A stretch of 64,000 nt of DNA from Solidesulfovibrio carbinolicus (GTDB lineage: Bacteria; Desulfobacterota; Desulfovibrionia; Desulfovibrionales; Desulfovibrionaceae), in the NCBI RefSeq assembly GCF_004135975.1, contig NZ_CP026538.1, positions 4,030,001 through 4,094,000 of the forward strand, read 5' to 3'. Positions 25,409 through 32,938 of this stretch are shown here, one piece after another (position 1 is the first letter of the stretch; every line of letters begins with the position of its first letter). The position numbers and the translations under genes are program-made. Under the pieces are notes generated by a model, which saw nothing but the letters and a program-made list of their open reading frames with translations, was not told the DNA's origin and made no database searches.

Positions 25409-25714
25409 ATGGCCAGCGAATCCGACAAGACCGGGGGCTGCTGCGGGCAGCGCTCCGGCCAGGAACCGTGCATGCCGCCGGTCTCCTTTATCACCTTCAT
25501 TTTGTCCCTGGCCCAGTCGGCCATGGTGCTCATGGGCGAAGCCCCGGACCCGGAATCCGGCCGCACCCTGAGCAATCTGCCCGAGGCCAAACACACCATC
25601 GACATCCTGGCCATGCTCGACTGCAAGACGCGCGGCAACCTGACGAGCGAGGAAAAAGAAGTGCTCGGCAGCCTCTTGTGCGATTTGCGGATGCTCTACG
25701 TCAAAAAGCAGTAA
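25409..25714 (+). CDS. DUF1844 family protein
   Basis: A 101-residue protein. MPPVSFITFILSLAQSAMVLMGE is the family hallmark (quoted in part: FITFILSLAQSAM), followed by NLPEAKHTIDILAMLDCKT and EKEVLGSLLCDLRMLYV. The N-terminus is cysteine-bearing (GCCGQRSGQEPC), which could bind metal. Function is unknown for the family. AAGGAGG lies 10 bases before the ATG. argC follows 13 bases after the stop, as is common in Desulfovibrio-type genomes, so they are probably co-transcribed. Confidence 0.85.
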   Translation: MASESDKTGGCCGQRSGQEPCMPPVSFITFILSLAQSAMVLMGEAPDPESGRTLSNLPEAKHTIDILAMLDCKTRGNLTSEEKEVLGSLLCDLRMLYVKKQ

Positions 25715-25727
25715 CGAGGAAACCGCC

Positions 25728-26780
25728 ATGCAGACCATCCCCGTGGGACTCGTCGGCGTCACCGGCTACACCGGCATGGAACTGGCCCGCATCCTGGCCG
25801 TCCACCCATCCCTGACCCTGACGCGGGCCACCTCCCGGGCCGAGGCCGGCAAGCCGCTCAAGGCCATCTACCCGTTCCTGGAAGGCTTCCCGGCCGGCGA
25901 GGTGGCCATCACCGCCCCCAACGCCGCCGATCTGGCCGCCTCCTGCCGGCTGGTCTTTCTGGCCGTGCCCCACGGCGCGGCCATGGACTACACCGCCGAA
26001 CTGCTGGCCGCCGGCCTCAAGGTCGTTGATCTGTCAGCCGATTTTCGCCTGCTGGACGCCGGCATCTACGCCGCCTGGTACGGCCTGGACCACCGCCACC
26101 CGGCGCTTTTGCCCGAGGCGGTCTACGGCCTGCCCGAACTTTACGCCGAGCGTCTCAAAACCGCCAAGCTCACGGCCAACCCGGGCTGCTACCCGACCTC
26201 GGTCATCCTGGCTCTGGCCCCGGCGCTGCAAAACGGCCTGGTCGCCACCGACGACATCGTGTGCGACAGCAAGTCCGGCGCGTCCGGGGCCGGACGCAAG
26301 GCCGTCGCGCCCATGCTTTTCTGCGAGGTCCACGACTCGTTTCGGGCCTACAACCTGGGCAAGCACCGCCACACCCCGGAGATCGAGCAGGAGTTGTCCA
26401 AGCTTGGCGGCGCGGCCATCACCGTGTCGTTTAATCCCCACCTGCTGCCCATCGACCGGGGCATCCTCTCGACGATCTACACCAAGCTCGTCGCGCCCAT
26501 GAGCGTGGAGGACGTCCGGCAACTGTACGCCAGGCATTACGCCGACGCCCCCTGGGTGCGCGTGCTGCCGGTGGGCAAGCTGCCCGAGACGCGTTTTGTT
26601 CGCGGCACCATGTTCTGCGACATTGGCTTAGTCGTCGATCCGCGCACGGGCCGGCTCATCGTCGTCTCGGCCATCGACAACCTCTGCCGGGGCGCGTCGG
26701 GCCAAGCGGTGGCCTGCGCCAACCTCATGTCCGGCCTGCCGGTCAATGCCGGGCTTAATCTCGCGCCCATGATGCCGTAA
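25728..26780 (+). CDS. argC: N-acetyl-gamma-glutamyl-phosphate reductase
   Basis: A 350-residue NADPH-dependent enzyme, the third step of arginine synthesis. Seen: the dinucleotide motif GLVGVTGYTGMELARIL, the catalytic cysteine in ANPGCYPTSVIL, the substrate-binding DSKSGASGAGRKA and HRHTPEIEQEL. The length is typical. The start has CGAGGAAACCGCC ahead of the ATG. It is isolated from other arg genes in this window. An accessory-looking AlbA_2/ParA pair follows after 51 bases. Confidence 0.95.
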   Translation: MQTIPVGLVGVTGYTGMELARILAVHPSLTLTRATSRAEAGKPLKAIYPFLEGFPAGEVAITAPNAADLAASCRLVFLAVPHGAAMDYTAELLAAGLKVVDLSADFRLLDAGIYAAWYGLDHRHPALLPEAVYGLPELYAERLKTAKLTANPGCYPTSVILALAPALQNGLVATDDIVCDSKSGASGAGRKAVAPMLFCEVHDSFRAYNLGKHRHTPEIEQELSKLGGAAITVSFNPHLLPIDRGILSTIYTKLVAPMSVEDVRQLYARHYADAPWVRVLPVGKLPETRFVRGTMFCDIGLVVDPRTGRLIVVSAIDNLCRGASGQAVACANLMSGLPVNAGLNLAPMMP

Positions 26781-26831
26781 AGGCGGGGCGGCGGTTTTCC
26801 GCGCCCCCGCCTTCAAGGGAGTACACGAGTC

Positions 26832-28016
26832 ATGCTCACACGCGATCAGCTCTTGGCGCTCCTGTCCGACCTGGAGTCCGATCGCGTCGAGCGCACGGTT
26901 TCCACCAATGCCCGGGACAAATTCGGCGAGGCCGTTTGCGCCTTTGCCAATGATCTCCCGGGATACGGCAAACCGGGCTATCTGCTTATCGGCGTCGCCA
27001 ACGACGGAACCGTTTCCGGCTTGACCGTCACCGACGAAATGCTGACCAATCTGGGCGGGCTGCGCAGCGAAGGCAAGATTCTGCCGCCGCCGGTATTGCA
27101 CATCGCCAAGTTTTCCCTGGATGGCGGCGATGTGGCCGTGGTCGAAGTGCAGCCGTCGGATCTGCCGCCCGTGCGGTACAACGGCCGGGTCTGGATTCGG
27201 GTCGGTCCGCGAAAAGCCGTGGCCACGGAGCGCGAAGAGCGCATTTTATCCGAACGCCGGGTGGCCATGGCCCGGTCCTTCGACGCCCGCCCATGCCAGG
27301 AAGCGACCCTCGACGATCTGGCTCTCGGCCAATTCGACGCCTACCGGCGCGTGGCCGTGGATGCCGAGACCATCGCCGCCAACCACCGGCCCCTGGAACA
27401 GCAGCTGGCCTCGCTGCGTTTTTTCGACCCCAATCGCCAGTGCCCGACCCATGCCGGAATTTTGCTCTTTGGAACAAACCCACGGTTTTTCCTGCCCGGA
27501 GCCTACGTCCAATATCTGCGCATGCCGGGAACGGAACTCACGGATATTCCAGAGGATCAGGCGGAAATCTCCGGCGATTTGCTGTCGGTGCTCAAGGAAC
27601 TCGAACTGCGCGTGCGTCTTGTCGTCCAGACCAGGATGCGAAGCGTTTCGCCGCTCCAGGAACAGCTGACCCCGAATTATCCCGAGCAGGCCCTGCGGGA
27701 ATTGCTCTTAAACGCGGTCATGCATCGCAATTACGACAGCAACACCCCGATTCGCTTTTATGTATTTGCCGATCATGTGGAAATCCAAAGCCCCGGTGGC
27801 CTGTACGGCGAGGCCACGCGCGCCAACTTTCCGCATCAAAACAGCTACCGCAACCCGGTCCTCGCCGAAGCCATGAAGGCCCTGGGCTATGTCAACCGCT
27901 TCGGTTACGGCATCGAACGCGCCCAGGCCTTGCTGCGGCAAAACGGCAATCCGCCTGCCGCCTTCGAATTTGACGAACGCAACTTTCTGGTCGTCATCAA
28001 ACAGGCCGCGCCATGA
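26832..28016 (+). CDS. AlbA_2 (Schlafen-like) DNA-binding / ATP-binding regulator
   Basis: 394 residues. The N-terminal AlbA_2 (Slfn) domain spans about 14-130, with ESDRVERTVSTNARDKFGE and VCAFANDLPGYGKPGYLLIG. A middle region follows, then a C-terminal GHKL-type HATPase_c_4 domain spans about 280-385 (ALRELLLNAVMHRNY; GYVNRFGYGIERAQ). Such proteins are usually annotated as ATP-dependent regulators, and several relatives sit in defence islands. It overlaps the downstream ParA gene by 4 bases (ATGA), so the two form a unit. AGGGAG lies about 9 bases before the ATG. Confidence 0.8.
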   Translation: MLTRDQLLALLSDLESDRVERTVSTNARDKFGEAVCAFANDLPGYGKPGYLLIGVANDGTVSGLTVTDEMLTNLGGLRSEGKILPPPVLHIAKFSLDGGDVAVVEVQPSDLPPVRYNGRVWIRVGPRKAVATEREERILSERRVAMARSFDARPCQEATLDDLALGQFDAYRRVAVDAETIAANHRPLEQQLASLRFFDPNRQCPTHAGILLFGTNPRFFLPGAYVQYLRMPGTELTDIPEDQAEISGDLLSVLKELELRVRLVVQTRMRSVSPLQEQLTPNYPEQALRELLLNAVMHRNYDSNTPIRFYVFADHVEIQSPGGLYGEATRANFPHQNSYRNPVLAEAMKALGYVNRFGYGIERAQALLRQNGNPPAAFEFDERNFLVVIKQAAP

Positions 28017-28999
28017 CCAGCCTCGTTTTTTTCAACAACAAAGGCGGCGTCGGCAAGACCGTCCTCGTCTACCACCTGGCCTGGATGTACGCCTCCTTGG
28101 GCATTCGTACCCTGGCCGTGGACCTCGACCCCCAGGCCAACCTGACGTCCATGTTCTTGGACGAGGCCGCCCTCGAAGACCTTTGGCCGGACGGGGAGCA
28201 TCCCGGCACCCTTTACGGCGCGATCAAACCCATTTTGCGGGGGCGTGGCGACATCGCCCCGCCGACGGCCTACACGGTCGGGGAGGCGCTCCATCTGCTG
28301 CCCGGCGACCTCGGCCTGTCGGGATTTGAAGACAAGCTTTCGGACGCCTGGCCCAAGTGCCACAACAAGGATGAAGCCGCCTTCCGGGTGACAACGGCCT
28401 TTTACCGGATCATTGAGCAAGTCGCCGCCGACGTGCGGGCGGAAATCACATTGATCGACATCGGCCCCAACCTGGGGGCCATCAACCGTTCCGCCCTGCT
28501 TGCCGTCGACGCCATCTGCGTGCCGCTGGCTCCAGACCTTTTCTCCTTGCAGGGCCTCAAAAACCTTGGCCCCACGCTCCAAGACTGGCGTGAGGCCTGG
28601 CATGACATGCGCAAAAAGGCTCCTGCCGATCTCCCCGTTCCCGACGGCAAGTTCAAACCGTTGGGGTACGTCGTCATGCAGCACGGCTTCCGGGAATCCC
28701 GGCCCGTGAAAGCCTACAAGCGCTGGATGGACCGCATCCCTGCGACATACCAGGAATACATTTTGGGCAAACAAGCCCGACGCTTGCCAAGCCTTGACAT
28801 GGACCCGAACTGCCTCGCAATTTTGAAGCACTATCGCAGCCTCATGCCCATGGCCATGGAAGCCAACAAGCCCATGTTTTCCCTGAAGCCATCAGATGGA
28901 GCTATTGGATCACACGTTGAAGCCGTCAAGAAATGTTTTGATGATTTTGATAGACTTGCTCGCCGCATAGCAAACAAAACGGACATCATGCTTTTCTAA
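28013..28999 (+). CDS. ParA/MinD-type Walker ATPase
   Basis: 328 residues. The deviant Walker A KGGVGKT is at residues 10-16 (FFNNKGGVGKTVL), the switch aspartates are in AVDLDPQANLT, and Walker B-like TLIDIGPNLGAINRSAL follows. ParA proteins dimerise on ATP and bind DNA nonspecifically. There is no ParB or centromere-like repeat nearby, so a plasmid-partition role is not supported. The start is fused by ATGA overlap to the AlbA_2 gene. The last 100 bases are less GC-rich than the rest, suggesting transfer. Confidence 0.85.
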   Translation: MTSLVFFNNKGGVGKTVLVYHLAWMYASLGIRTLAVDLDPQANLTSMFLDEAALEDLWPDGEHPGTLYGAIKPILRGRGDIAPPTAYTVGEALHLLPGDLGLSGFEDKLSDAWPKCHNKDEAAFRVTTAFYRIIEQVAADVRAEITLIDIGPNLGAINRSALLAVDAICVPLAPDLFSLQGLKNLGPTLQDWREAWHDMRKKAPADLPVPDGKFKPLGYVVMQHGFRESRPVKAYKRWMDRIPATYQEYILGKQARRLPSLDMDPNCLAILKHYRSLMPMAMEANKPMFSLKPSDGAIGSHVEAVKKCFDDFDRLARRIANKTDIMLF

Positions 29000-29028
29000 A
29001 TCTGTAGCCGAGCAGAGGGCGATACATC

Positions 29029-29274
29029 ATGACCATGGACAACGTGCGCCGGCTTTACGAGCGCTTCGAGAGCGACAAGGAGCTGCGCAAGAAGCTCTAC
29101 ATGGCCGAAGGCAAGGACGCCCGCGAGGCGGCCCTGCGCGAGGCCGGACTTTTTTTCACCGACGCCGAATTCGACGAGATGATCGATCCGCTCCACGTCA
29201 AATGCCAGACCGTGGAAGAGGCCGAGCGGTTCTTTGAATTCCGCAACTGGTGGGACATGCTTCGGAGAAGTTAG
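29029..29274 (+). CDS. Small Nif11-like protein
   Basis: 81 residues. VRRLYERFESDKELRKKLYM, then AREAALREAGLFFTDAEFDEM, resembles the helical Nif11/leader-like domain, which is also found as the leader of some ribosomal natural products. There is no GG-type cleavage site and only one cysteine, so a peptide-precursor role is not indicated. A second ATG lies two codons in. It is followed 3 bases after its stop by the DUF1847 gene, so they are likely co-transcribed. Function is unknown. Confidence 0.6.
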   Translation: MTMDNVRRLYERFESDKELRKKLYMAEGKDAREAALREAGLFFTDAEFDEMIDPLHVKCQTVEEAERFFEFRNWWDMLRRS

Positions 29275-29277
29275 ACC

Positions 29278-29979
29278 ATGGACGAACAACAAGTCCCCCT
29301 GCCCCAGTGCGCTGTGTGCCCTTACGACTGGTCCGAGCGCTGGTGCCGGGCGGCCAAGGGCAAGGCCCCGGCCGATTGCCCGTCGCTTAGGCTGCGCGAT
29401 CTGGCCGGCGCGTCGGTGGCCTGCATGACCGAAGGGGCCTGCGCCGCCTTCGCCAAGCAGGCCTCGCTCCAGGAAGCGGCCTGCTACGCCGGAGGCGAAG
29501 ACGGCTACGCCGCCGTGCGGGCGGTCAAGCCCCGCATCGTGGAGATCGTGGAGTTCGCCCGGCGCATGGGCTACCAACGGCTCGGCCTGGCCTTTTGCAT
29601 CGGCCTGCGTTTCGAGGCCAAGGTGGTCCACGAAATTCTCACGACCAACGGCTTTGCCGTGGCCTCGGTGAGCTGCAAGGCCGGCGGCAAGGCCAAGGCG
29701 CTTTTGGGCATCGGCCCGGCCGAACAGGTCGACCCCACCGCCGCCCACGAAACCATGTGCAATCCGGTGTTCCAGGCCTTGGCCCTCAACGAGGCCCGCA
29801 CCGACTTCAACGTGCTGCTCGGCCTATGCGTTGGCCACGATTCGCTCTTTTTCAAGCACGCCGAGGCCATGGGCACGGTGTTGGCCGTCAAGGACCGGGT
29901 GCTTGGCCACAATCCCCTGGCCGCGATCTACCAATACGACACCTACTATCGGCATCTCAAGAATCCCTTGCCCGATTGA
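29278..29979 (+). CDS. DUF1847 putative metal-binding protein
   Basis: 233 residues. The N-terminal cysteine cluster CAVCPYDWSERWCRAAKGKA then CP matches DUF1847, thought to bind metal. The body includes RRMGYQRLGLAFCIGLRFEA, NGFAVASVSCKAGGKAK, CNPVFQALALNEARTDFNV and LGLCVGHDSLFFKHA. These cysteines and the repeated LGLC/AFCIGL pattern are family features. No catalysed reaction is known to me. It is directly downstream of the Nif11-like gene. Confidence 0.8.
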   Translation: MDEQQVPLPQCAVCPYDWSERWCRAAKGKAPADCPSLRLRDLAGASVACMTEGACAAFAKQASLQEAACYAGGEDGYAAVRAVKPRIVEIVEFARRMGYQRLGLAFCIGLRFEAKVVHEILTTNGFAVASVSCKAGGKAKALLGIGPAEQVDPTAAHETMCNPVFQALALNEARTDFNVLLGLCVGHDSLFFKHAEAMGTVLAVKDRVLGHNPLAAIYQYDTYYRHLKNPLPD

Positions 29980-30098
29980 AGTTCCCCTGCCAAAGCGCTC
30001 TTGTAGCCCACACAACAAGCAGGCCTGAAAGAAGCAACTGTTGTCCTTGCGCTTCGTCTTCGTGAGCGTCAAGGACACGAAACGCAGCGGAGCACGTC

Positions 30099-30872
30099 GT
30101 GACCAACCTGTTTTGGACCAGCGAAACCTCGGTCATGCTGCTTCTCGGCCTGCCGACCCTGGCCTACCTGGTCGTCGCCTATTGGCGCAACGCGCCGCCC
30201 ATCCAGAACCTCTCGGAAACCATCGCCAACTTCAATCTCTTCAACTCCCTCTACTCCATCTTCCTGAGCATGGCCCTGGTCACCCTGCTCGTCAATTTCA
30301 ACAACGTCCAGGACGACACGCGCCGGGAATCGGAAGCCATGGTTTCCATGGCCCGGCTGCTCAACGGCCTGGACCACGCCGAAGGCGCCAAAAAAGCCCT
30401 GGTCGATTACGCGGCGGCCGTGGTCCGCTACGACCGGCCGGCCATGGCCCAAGGCGAGATGTCGCCCGAGGCCATGGCTGCCATCGACGGGCTCTGGAAC
30501 CAGGCCTACAAGCTGCAACCCACGACCAAAGCCCAGGAATCCCTCACCCGCCTTTTGCTGCAAGACCTCGCCGACATCACCAAATGCCGTCTGACCCGCC
30601 GCATCAAGGCCAAGGAAAACCTGCACCCCATGATTTTCGGGCTCATCGTGGCCGGCTATTACGTCATGCTCATCAAGACCTGGCTCACCCGCGTGGGCAA
30701 CCGCAAGACCCAGCTCGTCTTCGAGCTGCCCATGTTCGCCATGATCATCCTGGTCATCACGGTCATTGAGGACCTCAACACGCCGTTCGTGGGCATCGTC
30801 AACATCGACACGTCGTTTTTCGACTACGCCCTCAAACGCGTCAGCGAACTGGCCGGGCTGCCAAGGCCATAA
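30099..30872 (+). CDS. DUF4239 / bestrophin-like membrane protein
   Basis: A 257-residue membrane protein with about four hydrophobic segments: about 12-28, 48-66 (LYSIFLSMALVTLLVNF), 198-214 (FGLIVAGYYVMLI) and 224-240 (MFAMIILVITVIEDL). A soluble helical region between the second and third pairs matches the DUF4239 layout. The family has distant similarity to bestrophin channels; transport is only an inference. GTG start with GGAG 7 bases upstream. It appears to be a single gene. Confidence 0.65.
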   Translation: MTNLFWTSETSVMLLLGLPTLAYLVVAYWRNAPPIQNLSETIANFNLFNSLYSIFLSMALVTLLVNFNNVQDDTRRESEAMVSMARLLNGLDHAEGAKKALVDYAAAVVRYDRPAMAQGEMSPEAMAAIDGLWNQAYKLQPTTKAQESLTRLLLQDLADITKCRLTRRIKAKENLHPMIFGLIVAGYYVMLIKTWLTRVGNRKTQLVFELPMFAMIILVITVIEDLNTPFVGIVNIDTSFFDYALKRVSELAGLPRP

Positions 30873-31267
30873 GGCCACGCCGGCCGGACGCCGGCAATAA
30901 ACGGCGTCAGAACAAGCCGATAGTCATGTTCTTCAGGGCATTATCCCACCCAACATATCGGCAACAAGATCGGCAACCCCAACCCCGCAGCATCTATTTT
31001 TATGAATCATACCTGCAGTTAGCCACCATCGAAGACCGGCACGGCCCGCACGCTCTTGGCCGACTGCCTGGCTGACGGCATCCTGGCCTCGGACACGCCC
31101 AAAGGGCCGGTCCGCCTGCATATCCCGACCCGCGCCCTGGACCTCGTTTTCCCCGAACTCTTCCCGGCCGCCTGACGGCCGAGGACCGGCCGGCGCAGCA
31201 ATTCACCCGGGCCGCATAGCCCTGGGCGGATACCGGAGTTGCTCGCCATGGCGCGCCGGCTCCTGCG
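30873..31267. other. Intergenic region with gene remnants
   Basis: A 395-base gap without an intact gene. It holds a 3' fragment resembling the end of a Fic-type protein (31022-31175) and a second, diverged copy of the last bases of the neighbouring fprA gene (31199-31229). AT-rich sequence lies around 30930-31015. The region looks like a site of past insertion and decay. Confidence 0.6.
31022..31175 (+). pseudogene. Remnant of a Fic-like protein C-terminus
   Basis: About 50 codons read PSKTGTARTLLADCLADGIL followed by ASDTPKGPVRL and end FPELFPAA then TGA. The 'TGTARTLL..L...G.L..DTPKGPV' pattern resembles the C-terminal winged-helix tail of Fic-type or related regulator proteins. An in-frame TAG stop immediately precedes it and there is no start codon or ribosome binding site, so it is a 5'-truncated fragment. 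Confidence 0.3.
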
Positions 31268-31299
31268 TCAATCCACCCGGGCCGCGAATCCCTGGGCGG
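31199..31299 (-). repeat. Imperfect direct repeat of the fprA 3' end
   Basis: A 31-base block at 31199-31229 matches 31269-31299, which is the end of fprA, at 27 of 31 positions. Read on the minus strand, both give AQG(F/Y)AARV(D/N). The outer copy may be the tail of a lost second fprA-like gene. Confidence 0.6.
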
Positions 31300-32458
31300 C
31301 GTGGCCGGCCACGATGGCCTCGGCCAGCCGGTCCAGGGCGGCATAGGTCTCCGAGGTGGGCAGGCCCTTGCACAGGACCGGCTCCAGCACCTCGGCCTTG
31401 ATGTTGGGGACCATGCCGGCCAGGACCTCCACCGTGCGCCCGCCCCAGCCGTACGAGCCGATGATGGACAGGAACTTGGCCTTGGGGCGCAGGGCGTTGG
31501 CCAGAAAGGCGGCATGGGCGGCCAGGGGATGCGGCCCGGCCAGGACCGTGGGCGCGCCGACCACGAGGGTTCCGGCGTCGAGCAGGGCCATGGCCAGCTT
31601 GCCGACGTCGGCCACGGCCAGATTGAACAGTTCCACCGCCGTCCCCCTGGCCACCAAGGCGGCTGTGAGATGCTCGACCATGCGCCGGGTGCTGCCGTGC
31701 ATGGACACGAAGGGCAAGGCGACCAGATTGGCCGGCGCAGCCGTGGCCCACTGCCGGGTGGCGGCCACGATCCAGTCGGGCTTGTCGTAGACCTGGCCGT
31801 GGCTGGGAGCGATCATGTCGATGGGCAGGCCGGCCAGCTTGTCCAGGTTCTTTTCGATCATGGGCCGAAACGGGGCCATGATCTCGGCGAAGTAGCGCTT
31901 GGCCGCCTCGCGCGCCCGGCACGGGTCGGTGACGAACAGCTCCGAGGCGGCGATGTGGGAGCCGAAGAAATCGCAGCTGAAAAGGATGCGGTCCTCGGCC
32001 AAATAGCTGGCCATGGTCTCGGGCCAATGCACCCAGGGCAGGTGGAGAAAGGTCAACGTCTTGCCGCCAAGTTCCAGCCGGTCCCCGTCGGCCACGGCCT
32101 CCACCCGGTCCTCGGGGAGTTGCAGCAGATCGAGCAGCATGGCCTTGCCCTTGGCCGTGGCCAGCACCCTGGCTTCGGGATAGCGCTCAAGGAGCAAGCC
32201 GATGGCCCCCGAATGGTCCTGCTCGGCGTGCTGGCTGATGATGTAGTCCAGGCGCGGCACGTCGGCCAACTGGGCTAAAAGCGTGTCGGCCATGGCCGGC
32301 TCCACGGCGTCGAGAAGGGCCGTCTTGTCCGTGCCCTGGACGAGATAGGCGTTGTACGAGGTGCCGTCGGGCAGGGGCACGAGGTCGTCGAAAAGCCGCC
32401 GGTCCCAGTCCACCGCGCCGAGCCAGTGGACGCCCGGAGCCATCGGTTTTTTCTGCAT
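31268..32458 (-). CDS. FprA-family A-type flavoprotein (flavodiiron protein)
   Basis: A 396-residue soluble enzyme. The N-terminal beta-lactamase-like diiron domain has HAEQDHSG (H-x-E-x-D-H) at about 78-85 and later ligand regions in HLPWVHWPETM and FSCDFFGSH. The C-terminal flavodoxin domain (about 250-390) has SMHGSTRRMVEHL and IGSYGWGGRTVE. In sulfate reducers such proteins reduce oxygen to water or nitric oxide to N2O with electrons from rubredoxin. AAGGAG lies 8 bases before the ATG. It is a single gene. Confidence 0.93.
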   Translation of the reverse strand: MQKKPMAPGVHWLGAVDWDRRLFDDLVPLPDGTSYNAYLVQGTDKTALLDAVEPAMADTLLAQLADVPRLDYIISQHAEQDHSGAIGLLLERYPEARVLATAKGKAMLLDLLQLPEDRVEAVADGDRLELGGKTLTFLHLPWVHWPETMASYLAEDRILFSCDFFGSHIAASELFVTDPCRAREAAKRYFAEIMAPFRPMIEKNLDKLAGLPIDMIAPSHGQVYDKPDWIVAATRQWATAAPANLVALPFVSMHGSTRRMVEHLTAALVARGTAVELFNLAVADVGKLAMALLDAGTLVVGAPTVLAGPHPLAAHAAFLANALRPKAKFLSIIGSYGWGGRTVEVLAGMVPNIKAEVLEPVLCKGLPTSETYAALDRLAEAIVAGHAAQGFAARVD

Positions 32459-32873
32459 GATCCACTCCTTGTCGGTTCTTGGGCGCGCACAACCCAGCCC
32501 GGTGAACGATCTGGCCTCATAACAACGCCATTGCGCCCGGCATCCATCGCACCTTGTCCGTTTTCCAACGGCCCGACATCCTGAGCATAACAGCCGACCA
32601 GCCGGATTTGGCCGGCCATTGCCGGCGAAAGCGGAAAAGGTTTTGGCTGGAAACTAGCACGCCGGCGGGCTTGGCCACAAGGAAAAGCCGCAAAAGACCA
32701 CTGTCGCCGATCTCCAGGCCCGCTTCCTTTATGCCCGCTGCGCCACCGACAGTCGGCGGCGGCTGGCGACCAACCCGCGGCGCCCCCAGGGCAGCGCGGC
32801 CGGCCGTTGTCTCCTTTGCGCCTTGCGCCGAATGCCCCGGAAGCAAGCCCGTTCGGCCCAGGGACGGCGGACG
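32459..32873. other. Intergenic region upstream of fprA
   Basis: About 415 bases between fprA and the paaK terminator on the same strand. It must contain the fprA promoter, but no convincing -35/-10 pair stands out. An open frame on the plus strand here has no ribosome binding site and a composition typical of non-coding GC-rich DNA. Confidence 0.5.
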
Positions 32874-32910
32874 AAAAAAGCCCCTGTCGCGGCCAGCGAC
32901 AGGGGCTTGG
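32874..32910 (-). terminator. Terminator of paaK
   Basis: Minus-strand stem AAGCCCCTGTCGC with GCGACAGGGGCTT around a four-base loop, followed by TTTTT on that strand. It begins about 30 bases after the paaK stop. Confidence 0.85.
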
Positions 32911-32938
32911 TAAAAACGCGGACCCGAAGGCCGGTCGG

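Noticed and set aside
28013-28999. ParA as evidence of an integrated plasmid
   Set aside because: No ParB, replication protein or iterated centromere-like repeats nearby, and both neighbours are chromosomal-type genes.
32554-32913. A 119-codon plus-strand frame upstream of fprA
   Set aside because: Runs through the paaK terminator and reads as unstructured Arg/Pro-rich sequence.
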